NCBI GenBank assembly: GCA_905202595.1
Contig: CAJKSP010000001.1
Span: 1-64,000 of the forward strand
Length of the DNA: 64,000 bases
Direction of reading: 5' to 3'
Source of the DNA: an uncultured Sutterella sp.
GTDB taxonomy: Bacteria; Pseudomonadota; Gammaproteobacteria; Burkholderiales; Burkholderiaceae_F
Part shown: positions 54,364 to 63,342 of the stretch, one piece after another
Layout of the letters: the number at the start of each line of letters is the position of its first letter
Numbering within the stretch: the stretch's first letter is position 1
The notes under the pieces: generated by a model
What the model saw: only the letters and a program-made list of their open reading frames with translations
What the model was told of the DNA's origin: nothing
Database searches by the model: none
Program-made: the position numbers and the translations under genes

Positions 54364-55236
54364 ATGAACGCACTGAAGATTTTCGCGGCCATTGCTGCAG
54401 GCGCGGCACTCCTCGCCGGTTGCAGCTCCAATAACTACTACAAAAACGACGGCCCACCTTCGTTTGTTACGAATACGTCAGGCGACAGTGCCGTTCCACG
54501 TGTCGAATCGTTTGTTGCTGCCGCAAACAGGCCCTACACGGTTTTCGGCACCCGTTATGTGCCGGTCACAACCGATATCTCCATGAAGCAGCAAGGCATT
54601 GCCAGCTGGTACGGCAAGCAATTTCACGGTAATAAGACGTCTATCGGCGAAACTTATGACATGTACCAACCGACCGCGGCCCATACGACAATGCCTTTGC
54701 CTTCCTACGCCCGAGTCACCAATTTGGAGAACGGCCGCTCGATCATCGTGCGCGTTAATGATCGGGGTCCATTTCTCAACAACCGCATTATTGATCTGAG
54801 CTATCAGGCAGCAAAAACTCTCGGCTTCGTAAACAAGGGGACAGCTCGAGTCGAAGTCGTTCGGCTGACTAATGCAGAAATTGCTTCCGGAGCTTGGGCA
54901 ACAGAACGCCCAACGTATTCGCCCGCTCCGATACAAACTACGCAGACAACACCTTCCGCTACAGCTGAGAAAGAATCCAGCATTACCTCTCCAGCCGCCG
55001 CTGGCTGGGGAGTCCAAATTGGCTCTTTCTCAATCGCCGACAATGCACGAGGCTATGCAGCCCATGCTGAAGCAGTGCTTGCCGCTTCGGGCAAGCCTGC
55101 ATCAGCACGCATTGTGCAAGATGCAGGACTCTACCGCGTCATCGTCGGCAGCGGTCTCGCGCGTGTCAATGCGTCAGCACTAGCGAAAGATATTGGCGCA
55201 CGTCTCGGCTGCAATGCTTTCGCCATTGCCAAATAG
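54364..55236 (+). CDS. rlpA: Septal-ring/rare lipoprotein A, RlpA (DPBB + SPOR)
   Basis: A 290-aa outer-membrane lipoprotein, related to lytic transglycosylases acting on naked glycan. The lipobox is LLAGC (Cys20). The double-psi beta-barrel follows at about residues 78-170 (GIASWYGKQFHGNKTSIGE, AAHTTMPLPSYARVTN, VRVNDRGPF), with the catalytic-type His and Asp present. A C-terminal SPOR domain (WGVQIGSFSIADNARGYAAHAE) follows a Thr/Pro-rich linker. ATG at 54364, 4 bases after the rodA stop, was chosen because it gives the signal peptide. Confidence 0.93.
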   Translation: MNALKIFAAIAAGAALLAGCSSNNYYKNDGPPSFVTNTSGDSAVPRVESFVAAANRPYTVFGTRYVPVTTDISMKQQGIASWYGKQFHGNKTSIGETYDMYQPTAAHTTMPLPSYARVTNLENGRSIIVRVNDRGPFLNNRIIDLSYQAAKTLGFVNKGTARVEVVRLTNAEIASGAWATERPTYSPAPIQTTQTTPSATAEKESSITSPAAAGWGVQIGSFSIADNARGYAAHAEAVLAASGKPASARIVQDAGLYRVIVGSGLARVNASALAKDIGARLGCNAFAIAK

Positions 55237-55329
55237 CAAAAGCATTTCGCTGAATTTGATAACAAGCTTCGGATGCGTGCAGAAAGCACAGATGAAGCCA
55301 ATTGTTTCTTAATAAAGAGGAAATTCACT

Positions 55330-56736
55330 ATGGTGTCGATGCAGGAATTCATCCATCAGGCTTGGACAGGTTCCACGCTCGAAGGTCTGCAACGCTTCAT
55401 CCGCATTCCGGCCAAGAGCTCCTCGTTTGATGCCGACTGGGAGAAACACGGCTATTTGCTGCAGGCCGTACAGGAAGCAGCTGTCTGGGGCAAGGCGCTT
55501 TTTCCTAACGGGCTCTTTGAAGTCCTTCAAAAGCCTGGCATTCCTCCGGCTCTTTACGTTGACATTCCGGCCGCTGGCGGACATACAGGACGCCCTGCTT
55601 TCTTCTATGGACATCTCGACAAACAACCAGAAACCGAAGGCTGGAGCCAAGGACTTGGTCCATGGACGCCGGTTGTGCAAAACGGCCGACTGTATGGCCG
55701 CGGCTCTGCGGACGATGGCTACAGTTACTATCTCTCGCTGACTGCCGCTCAAGCACTCGATGCCACTGGCACTCCTCGTCCCCGTATTACTGGTCTCTTT
55801 GAAACTGAAGAAGAATCAGGTTCCGGACATCTTGCAGAATATCTGGAAGATATTGCCGGTCGGATCGGTTCGCCGGCTTTCCTCGGCATTCTTGACATTA
55901 CCCGCCGAGACTACGGCCGACTTTGGATCACGCAGTCTCTGCGAGGCGTCGTCAGCTTCCGCCTCAAAGTGGAAGTACTGAAAAGCCCGGTTCACTCAGG
56001 CTCTGCAGCCGGCATTGTGCCTAGCTCATTCTCTGTTATGAGAGAGCTCCTTGATCGTTTGGAAGACCCAGCGACTGGACGAGTGAAGATTCCAGCCATG
56101 CATGCCGTCATTCCTGAACGCAATATCAAATACCTTAAGCGCGAAGCTGAAATCGTGGGCAACGAAATGACTGAAAGCTTCCCCTGGGCAGGAGATACAG
56201 AACCGCGCTCGCAAGATCCGCTGGAAGCACTGAAGCGGAACACGTGGGAACCAGCAATGACAATTCTGGGCGCTGATGGCTTGCCGCCGACCAGCTCGGC
56301 AAGCGCACTTCTGCGCCCCTACACTACATTGCTGATTGCCTTCCGCATTCCGCCTTATGTTGATGCCAAGGCGGCGCTTGATGCTGCTGTTCGCGCTGTC
56401 ACGACGGACGTTCCCAGCCACGCAAAAGTAACAGTGGAAGACATGCGCGCCGAAGCTGGCTTTGATGCTCCCGCGATGGCGCCATGGCTAGAAGAAGCTG
56501 CACAAGCAGCAAGCTGCGACATTTTCGGCTCTCCTGCAGAAGTAGTCTTTGACGGCGCAACGATCGGCACGATGAACGACTTCATGAAGAATTTCCCTGA
56601 AGCGTCCTTCCTCAACACCGGCGTGCTTGGCGTTGAAGAACATGCGCATGCTCCCGATGAATCGCTTGACCTAGCTTATGCAGAAAAGTTAACTGCGGCT
56701 ATCGCCAGAATTGTGGCGGCAGTACCGGAGGCTTGA
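55330..56736 (+). CDS. M20-family metallopeptidase (dipeptidase-like)
   Basis: A 468-aa zinc peptidase. FFYGHLDKQPE supplies the first metal His and a nearby catalytic-type Asp. LYGRGSADDGYS supplies the bridging Asp and GLFETEEESGSGH the catalytic Glu pair. The dimerisation (lid) domain starts near residue 205. HAHAPDES near the end gives the last His ligand. It belongs with M20 carnosinase/dipeptidase-like enzymes. No signal peptide is seen, so it is probably cytoplasmic. The start ATG at 55330 has AGAGGAA close upstream; a second ATG lies three codons on. The substrate is unknown. Confidence 0.9.
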   Translation: MVSMQEFIHQAWTGSTLEGLQRFIRIPAKSSSFDADWEKHGYLLQAVQEAAVWGKALFPNGLFEVLQKPGIPPALYVDIPAAGGHTGRPAFFYGHLDKQPETEGWSQGLGPWTPVVQNGRLYGRGSADDGYSYYLSLTAAQALDATGTPRPRITGLFETEEESGSGHLAEYLEDIAGRIGSPAFLGILDITRRDYGRLWITQSLRGVVSFRLKVEVLKSPVHSGSAAGIVPSSFSVMRELLDRLEDPATGRVKIPAMHAVIPERNIKYLKREAEIVGNEMTESFPWAGDTEPRSQDPLEALKRNTWEPAMTILGADGLPPTSSASALLRPYTTLLIAFRIPPYVDAKAALDAAVRAVTTDVPSHAKVTVEDMRAEAGFDAPAMAPWLEEAAQAASCDIFGSPAEVVFDGATIGTMNDFMKNFPEASFLNTGVLGVEEHAHAPDESLDLAYAEKLTAAIARIVAAVPEA

Positions 56737-56742
56737 TGCGCT

Positions 56743-56958
56743 ATGCGGCGAGACTGCGTTACTCAAGTCATTGTGGAATGGCCGGACGGTGAAAGCGACA
56801 ACTTTGCTACGCCCTTTGAAGCCGAGCGCTACATCAACGCCATGCTTGATGAGCTGGGAGAACCGGAAGCAGCTTGGCTTGAAGATATGCACGGCATCAA
56901 AAAGTGGGACTACAACATCGTCGAAGATGAAGAAGGCCTTCTGCGCCTTGTTGACTGA
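56743..56958 (+). CDS. Small conserved-looking protein of unknown function
   Basis: A 71-aa acidic protein, 6 bases after the peptidase stop and 21 bases before the HIT gene, so part of that operon. It has an N-terminal beta-like stretch (VTQVIVEWPDGESDNF) and a C-terminal acidic part (WDYNIVEDEEGLLRLVD). No signal peptide, no membrane segment and only one Cys are seen. I do not recognise the family. Confidence 0.6.
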   Translation: MRRDCVTQVIVEWPDGESDNFATPFEAERYINAMLDELGEPEAAWLEDMHGIKKWDYNIVEDEEGLLRLVD

Positions 56959-56979
56959 TTTTTCAACAATACAACAGCC

Positions 56980-57417
56980 ATGAGCACTTGCGAACTCTGC
57001 GTAACCAAGCATCCAGCGGAATTTTGGAGAAGCCGCTGGTTCTACGCCATTGACGCTGGATCTGAGGACTTTCCTTGTTTTTTGCGCCTTGTTTCAACTC
57101 GGCATGTTTCTGAAATGTCCGACCTTTCTGCACAAGAAAGGCTCTACCTTTGGCGTTTGCTAGAGGTCTTGGAAGAAGCCATGATTGAGATTGTGCAACC
57201 AGACAAGGTTAACTATGCTCAGTTTGGCAATATGTGTCCGCATCTGCATTGGCATGTGATTGCACGCTGGCGCGACGATTCGCATTTTCCGGAATGTCCT
57301 TGGGGTCCGAAACAGAGACCCGCACCTTCAGCAACAGCTGAACGGCGCGCACGAACCAAGCGACTGAAGGAAGTGTTACCCGCCTTGCTGGATCGCGTTG
57401 AAAAGCCGACAGACTAA
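56980..57417 (+). CDS. HIT-family nucleotide hydrolase/transferase
   Basis: A 145-aa histidine-triad protein. CPHLHWHVIARW contains the HxHxHx motif (central His is the nucleophile). The N-terminal CELC may bind zinc. The substrate is likely a dinucleotide or nucleoside phosphoramidate. It ends the peptidase operon before a strong terminator. Confidence 0.9.
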   Translation: MSTCELCVTKHPAEFWRSRWFYAIDAGSEDFPCFLRLVSTRHVSEMSDLSAQERLYLWRLLEVLEEAMIEIVQPDKVNYAQFGNMCPHLHWHVIARWRDDSHFPECPWGPKQRPAPSATAERRARTKRLKEVLPALLDRVEKPTD

Positions 57418-57435
57418 TTGCCGTAGCTTCATCAG

Positions 57436-57465
57436 AAGCCCTTCGTCGCTAGCGAAGGGCTTTTT
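57436..57465 (+). terminator. Rho-independent terminator after the HIT gene
   Basis: Stem AAGCCCTTCG (57436-57445) / CGAAGGGCTT (57453-57462) followed by TTTT. It also faces the convergent SPOR gene. Confidence 0.9.
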
Positions 57466-57474
57466 GCTTGGATA

Positions 57475-58224
57475 TCACTGCCAACACGCTAACAGCTGAG
57501 CTCCCTCAGCTGCCCGGCTGAACGCACGTCGCACTAGCGTATTTTCGTCAGCCGAGAGATTAGGAAAGACTATCTGCACTTTGCCCTCGGATGTACCTGT
57601 ATTGCCAACTGCGATGTTATGTGCCTGCAGCGTTCTCGCAGTTTCTTCTGCCCAGCGTTGCGCTTCCTGCCGATGAGAAAACCGCGCAAGCTCGACGATA
57701 TAGTCGCCAGAAGCTCGCGACCGAATCACGCTTTGAGTAACTGTCCGAGCAAAATTGCGCTGCGCACGCTTGGCTGCTGTCTCACTCGTGTACGGTCCGG
57801 CATACACAACCAATGATTCAAGTTCATAAGGCTGAATGATGATACGTTCGAGCAATCCAGCATCGCGCAAAAGCGGATTAAGGGCGCTTAAGGCCGATTC
57901 AGCCACAGGAGCAAGCACCAGGCATGGCGCATCTTCAATGCGCATTGGGGCGCCTGCAGTCGCAGACACCGAGGCGGAAGCTTGAGCGGCCGTCGGCGGA
58001 TCCATTTCTGTTGAGGTCACCGGTTCTGCCTCCGGATGCACCGAAGGAGACTCGGGAAGCACCTGAGAAGGATTCACGATCAACGGCCTGCGAAATGCAA
58101 AATTTGAAGCAGATGTCAGAGTTTCAGACGGAATCGTCCTCTTCACCTCCACATCCTGATTGAGCCAGAGCACTCCCCATATGGCTACAGCGGCCAGCCA
58201 AAGCAACCCCACTACGTATTTCAT
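57475..58224 (-). CDS. SPOR-domain inner-membrane protein
   Basis: A 249-aa bitopic protein. An N-terminal membrane segment (VVGLLWLAAVAIWGVLWL) is followed by a Pro/Ser/Thr-rich periplasmic linker. A C-terminal SPOR-like domain comes next (YELESLVVYAGPYTSETAAKRAQRNF, YIVELARFSHRQEAQRWAEETAR). Such proteins bind denuded peptidoglycan at septa. It follows coaX closely (10 bases), a Burkholderiales arrangement birA-coaX-SPOR. Confidence 0.85.
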   Translation of the reverse strand: MKYVVGLLWLAAVAIWGVLWLNQDVEVKRTIPSETLTSASNFAFRRPLIVNPSQVLPESPSVHPEAEPVTSTEMDPPTAAQASASVSATAGAPMRIEDAPCLVLAPVAESALSALNPLLRDAGLLERIIIQPYELESLVVYAGPYTSETAAKRAQRNFARTVTQSVIRSRASGDYIVELARFSHRQEAQRWAEETARTLQAHNIAVGNTGTSEGKVQIVFPNLSADENTLVRRAFSRAAEGAQLLACWQ

Positions 58225-58233
58225 GCCGCCTCC

Positions 58234-59007
58234 TCACTTGAGCGGGCATTCCGCACGTTGCGCCAGACCGCGCAGAACCAAATTGTGCCTCACTATGAGA
58301 TTGGGAACACAGGACGCAAGATGTGGCCCAATAAAGCTAGCAGCACCTCCTGAAAGCAAAACACGCGTCTGCGGATCTAAACGGCGTAGTTCATCCAGTG
58401 CTCGAAGCACCAATCCAACCTGAGCATCAATGATGCCGCTCGCAAGGGCGTCTGCTGTGCTTTTCGGAAAAGCCTTCCTCTCGCCTAGTGAGGAAGAAAT
58501 GGATGGGATGCCAAAGTCGATACTGCGTTGCATCAATGTTGGACCTGGGGCAATCCGTCCGCCAAGAAAGCGATAAATACCTCCGCCTTCATAGGCAATA
58601 GCATCAACCGTCGCAGCCGTTCCCATTTGTACGACGAGAAGCGACGAACCTGGCGCTGCAGCCACTGCACCTATCGCGGCATTCCAGCGATCGGATCCAA
58701 GCTGCTCAGGATTTGCATACGAGTTCATCAATTGAAAATCAGGGCCCAAAAAAGCACGCTGCGGTCTTACCCACTCCCAGCGTATTCCATGTTCATTGAA
58801 GAACTTCGTTGCAGAAAGAGCAATTTCAGGTGCCGCAACAGTGCATCCAACAACACGCTTCGGCGCTTCGCGAAGCCACTCTGCATAAAGCTCCTGCTTC
58901 CAACCGTCTGCCACACCTCGATGGACCACCGTCCGAGGAGATTCTTCCTCGCCAGGAATACACCATTTAAGCGCTGTATTACCTAAATCAATTAATAATG
59001 TCTTCAT
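58234..59007 (-). CDS. coaX: Type III pantothenate kinase
   Basis: Phosphorylates pantothenate in the first step of CoA synthesis. The 257-aa protein has the ASKHA-fold phosphate loop LLIDLGNTALKWC, a central GSDRWNAAIGA, QMGTAATVDAI and LSGGAASFIG. It is not inhibited by CoA in this family. It follows birA on the same strand. Confidence 0.92.
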   Translation of the reverse strand: MKTLLIDLGNTALKWCIPGEEESPRTVVHRGVADGWKQELYAEWLREAPKRVVGCTVAAPEIALSATKFFNEHGIRWEWVRPQRAFLGPDFQLMNSYANPEQLGSDRWNAAIGAVAAAPGSSLLVVQMGTAATVDAIAYEGGGIYRFLGGRIAPGPTLMQRSIDFGIPSISSSLGERKAFPKSTADALASGIIDAQVGLVLRALDELRRLDPQTRVLLSGGAASFIGPHLASCVPNLIVRHNLVLRGLAQRAECPLK

Positions 59008-59028
59008 ACTTCCCCAAAAACGCAGGCA

Positions 59029-59859
59029 TTATCCGTTGCGCTGATTGGTCAAAGCGCTGAGTTCGCCTGAAAGAAAAAGGCGCTCTTTAGAGATTTCTGC
59101 ATTGCTTGACAGGGGCTCTATGATGAGGCGCCCCAGAGAATCAATACCACGATCGATGCCCCGTTGCTCTTCGCTGCCAATACAAGAAGTCCAGCAAACT
59201 TCACGGCCAAAGAAAGCGTCTGCAACAGCCCAGTCAGCCAGAAGGGTCTGCATATCTCCAGCCATCAATCGATCAAAGCGGCTCAAAATAGCCAGCACCA
59301 TACCGCAAAGAAAGGCGGTTCGAGAAGTAGTGGATTCAACCAGCAATCCACCCCCTGCTTGTGCAAGGTCCGTAATGGGCCAGCCATTCGTTGTCATGCC
59401 ACCGGCATCTATCTTCAAATTGCAGCCTACGCCGATGATGAGTGATGTGTCACCGTATGGATCACGGACAGTTTCACAAAGGATGCCTCCCGCCTTGCCT
59501 CTTGCCGTCCAAATGTCATTGGGCCACTTAAGCTGTACTCCGAGTCCAAAATTACGTGCAGCATCTGCTACACCCAACCCAACAGCTATAGAGAGAAGGC
59601 CCTGAACCGCGCCCGCTTGTAGACCAATGCCAAGAGAAAAGAGAAGTGAAAGCGAAGCGGTATGCCAGCAACGCCCCTGCGTTCCTCGACCGCATGTTTG
59701 TCGCTTTGCGGACAGAAAATAAGGTCGCTCAAAAGCGCGCCGCCTTGCGATTGCCTTCAAATCATCATTCGTTGATCCCGTCTCCTCAACAATGTTCAGA
59801 TCGATGTTCTCTTGAGAGAGAAGCGCGTGTGCAAGCGCTTCGGAAAGATGCTCCGGCAT
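59029..59859 (-). CDS. birA: Biotin-protein ligase
   Basis: Attaches biotin to carboxyl carrier proteins. VEETGSTNDDLK, CGRGTQGRCWH (biotinyl-AMP loop), QLKWPNDIWTARGKAGGILCE and IGVGCNLK mark the catalytic domain, followed by a short SH3-like C-domain. No N-terminal DNA-binding HTH is present, so it is a monofunctional ligase. ATG at 59859 gives 276 aa; an in-frame GTG at 59895 would add 12 residues but has no clear ribosome-binding site. Confidence 0.92.
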   Translation of the reverse strand: MPEHLSEALAHALLSQENIDLNIVEETGSTNDDLKAIARRRAFERPYFLSAKRQTCGRGTQGRCWHTASLSLLFSLGIGLQAGAVQGLLSIAVGLGVADAARNFGLGVQLKWPNDIWTARGKAGGILCETVRDPYGDTSLIIGVGCNLKIDAGGMTTNGWPITDLAQAGGGLLVESTTSRTAFLCGMVLAILSRFDRLMAGDMQTLLADWAVADAFFGREVCWTSCIGSEEQRGIDRGIDSLGRLIIEPLSSNAEISKERLFLSGELSALTNQRNG

Positions 59860-59997
59860 GCGCACCCCGCCAAATTGTCGCGTCCTCTTCTGCACTCAAA
59901 GAAGTCGCTCTTTTTTCTTTAAAATTTCGCTTTTCTTATAGAAAAGAAACGCGAAACATTTTGGCACATGCCGCAAGCAGTCGGAGGTAAACGCAGC

Positions 59998-61236
59998 ATG
60001 AAGGGGAAAAAATGCTCCTATGGCAACTTGCTGACAGAAAGACTGAAGCATATGTGGCAGACGGCAGTAGCTAGCTTCGCTGCATATTTCCTGCTGCTGC
60101 CAAGTACTGCATTTACTCTCGAGCCGTCAACCGCAAGCTGTCTTATAGATCTAGAGAGCGGCCAAATCCTCCTGGCCGAAAATGCCTCAGCTCCAATCAA
60201 AACGGCTTCCGTGCTTCCTGCCATAGCCGTTTATGCCACTTTGATGGAACTGCAGAGAAACTCGCTAGACATATCTTCTTCGCTTGAAACGCCAGTCCCA
60301 GAGAATCAACCGGCAACGCCCCCCGCAAGCAACACGGCCGATACGATCGAAGATGCGCTTCGGGCCATACTCGCCGCATCAAGCAGAGAAGCCCTGGCTG
60401 CAATAGCAAACACCGTTTTTCACGGTACGCCAATTATGGCGGCATCTATGAATGAACGTGCAGCAGCGCTCGGTTTACATATCTCCTGCAGCGCACCTGC
60501 AGAAGGACAGCAAGAATGCATATCAAGTTCTGAAGATGCTGCTCGATTAGTCTCTGCACTTTATCGAGACTTCCCCGTTGCTCGGATCCTCGCTGTCGCC
60601 CCCGGCGCCAAATTCGGCGACAAAGTGCTGCCGAATTCCAATCCTTTTCTCAAGCTCAGCAATGCTGTGACGGGTCTGACATTCATTCAAGAAGCTCATG
60701 GCTGGAGCGGACTCATCATTGCAGAGAATCCTCGCCCCACAGGACGACTGCGTCGGTTGGTTGCGGCAGTGCTGAATGCGGAAGATGAAAAGTCACTCCG
60801 CAATCGCTTATCAACTATGCTTCTGCGAGCCTATCGGGACTACGATACGATTCGCATCTTTGATGCTGGAGATGTTGTTGCAAAGCTACCGCTTTATCGA
60901 GGAAAAACTGACTTCGTCGATGCAATAGCCGAAAAGCCGGTATATGCAACTCTTTCTCGAGAACGCATGCTAGAACGAGGCTCCAATGCCGTTGAAATCC
61001 GCATTGAAAGACGAGCCCCTCTTGCCGCTCCAATTCATGCAGGAGACCGTCTCGGCCAAGCCTGCATTTTCATTGACAACAAACTAATAGGGACTACCCC
61101 CATCGTAGCGGCTACCGATGTGCAGGAAAGCAGCTTTTGGAAACGGCTGATCGATACTGTTCGACTAGCCCTCGATGCCAAACGCGAACATCCGCCAGCC
61201 GCCGAAGCCACCATCAAATCAACGGATGACTTTTAA
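59998..61236 (+). CDS. DacA-like D,D-carboxypeptidase homologue with lost catalytic motifs
   Basis: A 412-aa exported protein that keeps the layout of class A low-molecular-weight PBPs (PBP5/6). A signal peptide (core VASFAAYFLLLPSTAFT) precedes SCLIDLESGQILLAENA. The C-terminal beta domain (VPL-like ... GDRLGQACIFIDNKLIGTTPIVAA) is intact, as is the membrane-proximal helix SFWKRLIDTVRLAL. All three active-site motifs are altered: SxxK is S71-V-L-P74, SGN is S128-S-R130, KTG is V224-T-G226. ATG at 59998 has GGAGG 10 bases upstream. It stands before ybeD, where dacA stands in related genomes. A peptidoglycan-binding or structural pseudoenzyme is the likeliest reading. Confidence 0.8.
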   Translation: MKGKKCSYGNLLTERLKHMWQTAVASFAAYFLLLPSTAFTLEPSTASCLIDLESGQILLAENASAPIKTASVLPAIAVYATLMELQRNSLDISSSLETPVPENQPATPPASNTADTIEDALRAILAASSREALAAIANTVFHGTPIMAASMNERAAALGLHISCSAPAEGQQECISSSEDAARLVSALYRDFPVARILAVAPGAKFGDKVLPNSNPFLKLSNAVTGLTFIQEAHGWSGLIIAENPRPTGRLRRLVAAVLNAEDEKSLRNRLSTMLLRAYRDYDTIRIFDAGDVVAKLPLYRGKTDFVDAIAEKPVYATLSRERMLERGSNAVEIRIERRAPLAAPIHAGDRLGQACIFIDNKLIGTTPIVAATDVQESSFWKRLIDTVRLALDAKREHPPAAEATIKSTDDF

Positions 61237-61252
61237 GCAGACCCCCAAAAAA

Positions 61253-61579
61253 ATGGCTCAAGAAACGAAGCTCTTTGCAAACTCTAACGCAATGAACACC
61301 ATTGAACAGGCAGTCGACAAAACCGAAGAAGTCATGATCTTCCCGATGCTCTTTCCCATCAAGGTCATGGGTCTTTCATCGGAAAGCTTCAAGCAACTTG
61401 TCTTCGACATTGCCAAACAGCATTTTGAAGACTTTGATGAGTCGCTCTCTTCAGTGGAATATTCAAGAACGCGAAAATACATGTCTGTCACTGTGACAGT
61501 CAACGCCCGCTCTCGCGAACAGCTTGACGATGCCTACCGCGCCTATACATCAAACCCAGAAGTCAAATACGTCCTCTAA
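61253..61579 (+). CDS. ybeD: YbeD / DUF493-family protein
   Basis: A small protein of 108 aa with the DUF493 ferredoxin-like fold pattern (FPIKVMGLSSESFKQLVFDIAKQHF, YMSVTVTVNARSREQLDDAYRAYTSNPEVKYVL). The function is unsettled; the gene normally stands between dacA and lipB. ATG at 61253 follows the upstream stop by 16 bases; a later ATG at 61292 is possible. The TAA stop overlaps the next start (TAATG). Confidence 0.88.
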   Translation: MAQETKLFANSNAMNTIEQAVDKTEEVMIFPMLFPIKVMGLSSESFKQLVFDIAKQHFEDFDESLSSVEYSRTRKYMSVTVTVNARSREQLDDAYRAYTSNPEVKYVL

Positions 61580-62544
61580 TGTCTGAAGAGAATTCACTCA
61601 GCGATAAGCAGCGTCCCGACGACTATCCTGGAGCTCTCGCTTCATGGCTGGCCTTTTGCCGTCCAAAAACTTGGGGCGTTGCAGCTGCTCCCGTTTGTGC
61701 TTCACTCGCCCTTTGTTATAGCGAGCAGCACGTCTTTGATCCCGTCATCGCATTCTTTACGCTGACCATTGCCATCCTGATGCAAGCCATCTCCAACATG
61801 GAGAACGATCTGGGATATACCGAACGCAAAGCAGAGGTTGGCAATCGCCGTGGGCTCCCCCGTGCAACTACACGCGGCTGGATTAGCGTGCCTGCAGCAC
61901 GTGCCGCAATCCGTTGCGCAATTGCGCTAGCTACGATCAACACCGTCGTACTGATTTATTTTGGCGGATGGGGATTCGCGCTTGTAGGAGTTGCCTCTGC
62001 TGCGGCTGCCTACTTCTATATGGGAGGCCCCAAACCTATCGCCTATACCCCCTTCAGCGAACTGCTTGTTCTTATTTTTTTTGGATTTACAGCTGTCTGC
62101 GGGACTTTCTATTTGCAAGCAGGCTTCATAAGTTTCAATGCAGCCCTGCTGGGCGCAGCACTTGGCTGCATGGCTGCAGCAGTGTTGGCCGTCAATAATT
62201 TCCGCGACCGTGAACATGACGCCAGCATCGGCCGCCGCACACTTGCCGTATTGCTTCCTGAAAAAGCAACCCTGAGGCTTTTTGAAACTCTTATTACGCT
62301 GCCATACTTTCTCATTGCTGCAATGGTTGTCCGCGATATGAGCTACTGGCCTTATTTCCTTGTCATGGCAAGCTTTCCAGATTGCATGAAACTACCTGAT
62401 CAGCTACGCCGACTTCATCATGAAGAGCTGAATGCCGTCATGTTTGGCTGCGTCAAGCTAGAAGTAAAATTTTCGATGCTCTTTACGATTGGTGCGCTGA
62501 TTCAAGCACTGCTTGTGCTACTTACTGTTCAGCAACTGCTCTGA
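61579..62544 (+). CDS. menA: MenA-like UbiA-family prenyltransferase
   Basis: Integral membrane prenyltransferase of 321 aa with about eight hydrophobic segments. The first Asp-rich motif is SNMENDLGYTERKAEVGNRRGLPRATTRG and the second is VNNFRDREHDASIGRRTLAVLLP. GGPKPIAYTPFSELLVLIFFGF is the segment typical of 1,4-dihydroxy-2-naphthoate prenyltransferase (MenA). It would make demethylmenaquinone, a low-potential quinone suited to the hydrogenase in this window. It overlaps ybeD by one base. lipB-lipA, the usual neighbours of ybeD, are not here. Confidence 0.82.
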   Translation: MSEENSLSDKQRPDDYPGALASWLAFCRPKTWGVAAAPVCASLALCYSEQHVFDPVIAFFTLTIAILMQAISNMENDLGYTERKAEVGNRRGLPRATTRGWISVPAARAAIRCAIALATINTVVLIYFGGWGFALVGVASAAAAYFYMGGPKPIAYTPFSELLVLIFFGFTAVCGTFYLQAGFISFNAALLGAALGCMAAAVLAVNNFRDREHDASIGRRTLAVLLPEKATLRLFETLITLPYFLIAAMVVRDMSYWPYFLVMASFPDCMKLPDQLRRLHHEELNAVMFGCVKLEVKFSMLFTIGALIQALLVLLTVQQLL

Positions 62545-62565
62545 AATAGATTCCAGCTACGTACT

Positions 62566-62603
62566 AAAAAGCCGGAGAAGGCCTTACCTCTCCGGCTTTT
62601 GAT
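62566..62603. terminator. Bidirectional terminator between menA and the BON gene
   Basis: Stem AAAAGCCGGAGA / TCTCCGGCTTTT (about 62567-62578 and 62589-62600) with A-run and T-run on either side, suitable for both convergent transcripts. Confidence 0.9.
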
Positions 62604-62606
62604 GTA

Positions 62607-63269
62607 TTAAGGATTCGTCTGTTCACTAGCAGAAGGAGATTGCAAATTCTTCAACCGACGTGCAACTTCTTCAGCAGATTCGATGGAGAAACAGGTCACT
62701 ACTTTTTGAACGCCAGAGACTTGCGCGGCTGTCTGCGCAGTTGCAGCAGCTTCCTCACGAGTGACTAGCCCCATCAAGTACACAATGCCGCGATCAACTG
62801 TCACCTTCATTTGATTGAGTGAAATCTGCCCATTACCAATGATCGCTGAGCGCACTTTCGCTGCAAGCATTGAATCAGAGAGCCGGGTAGTGACAGAAGT
62901 TGGATCCATGACTGCTAGCTCATTAACCACTTCTGCTACATCGGCACTAACGCTAGCCACCTGCTGCGCCACCCGCCTATCCGACATGCTAGAAACTTCA
63001 CCAGAAAGCAAAACTCGACCTTCATAACTCGTGACGGTTATGTGGCTCTTCGCATTTGCCCCTAATGCTTGATTGATTTCATAAGACACGCGCCGCTCAA
63101 TTACTTCGTCACTCACAATCGTGCCAGCAGTTCGACGATCAGTCACGACTGTAGCGGTCGTCACAGCAGCTCCACCAATAAGGAGAGGCGCCATAACGCA
63201 ACCGGAAAGGAGCGGTGCACAAAGAATCATCGGCAACAGCAGCCGACCAGTGGAAAGCGTTGATTTCAT
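62607..63269 (-). CDS. Dual BON-domain lipoprotein (DolP/YraP-like)
   Basis: A 220-aa outer-membrane lipoprotein with lipobox LLSGC (Cys24). It has two BON domains: one around NAKSHITVTSYEGRVLLSGEV, another around ISLNQMKVTVDRGIVYLMGLV. This matches DolP/YraP, which binds anionic lipid and supports outer-membrane integrity. It is monocistronic and separated from the Crp/Fnr gene by 73 bases. Confidence 0.9.
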   Translation of the reverse strand: MKSTLSTGRLLLPMILCAPLLSGCVMAPLLIGGAAVTTATVVTDRRTAGTIVSDEVIERRVSYEINQALGANAKSHITVTSYEGRVLLSGEVSSMSDRRVAQQVASVSADVAEVVNELAVMDPTSVTTRLSDSMLAAKVRSAIIGNGQISLNQMKVTVDRGIVYLMGLVTREEAAATAQTAAQVSGVQKVVTCFSIESAEEVARRLKNLQSPSASEQTNP

Positions 63270-63342
63270 GGCGTGTCAAAGAAAACAACGGAACAACCGT
63301 TGAAGGGTCGAAAAGTTTATCACTGGGCCCCAAGCCCTCTAC

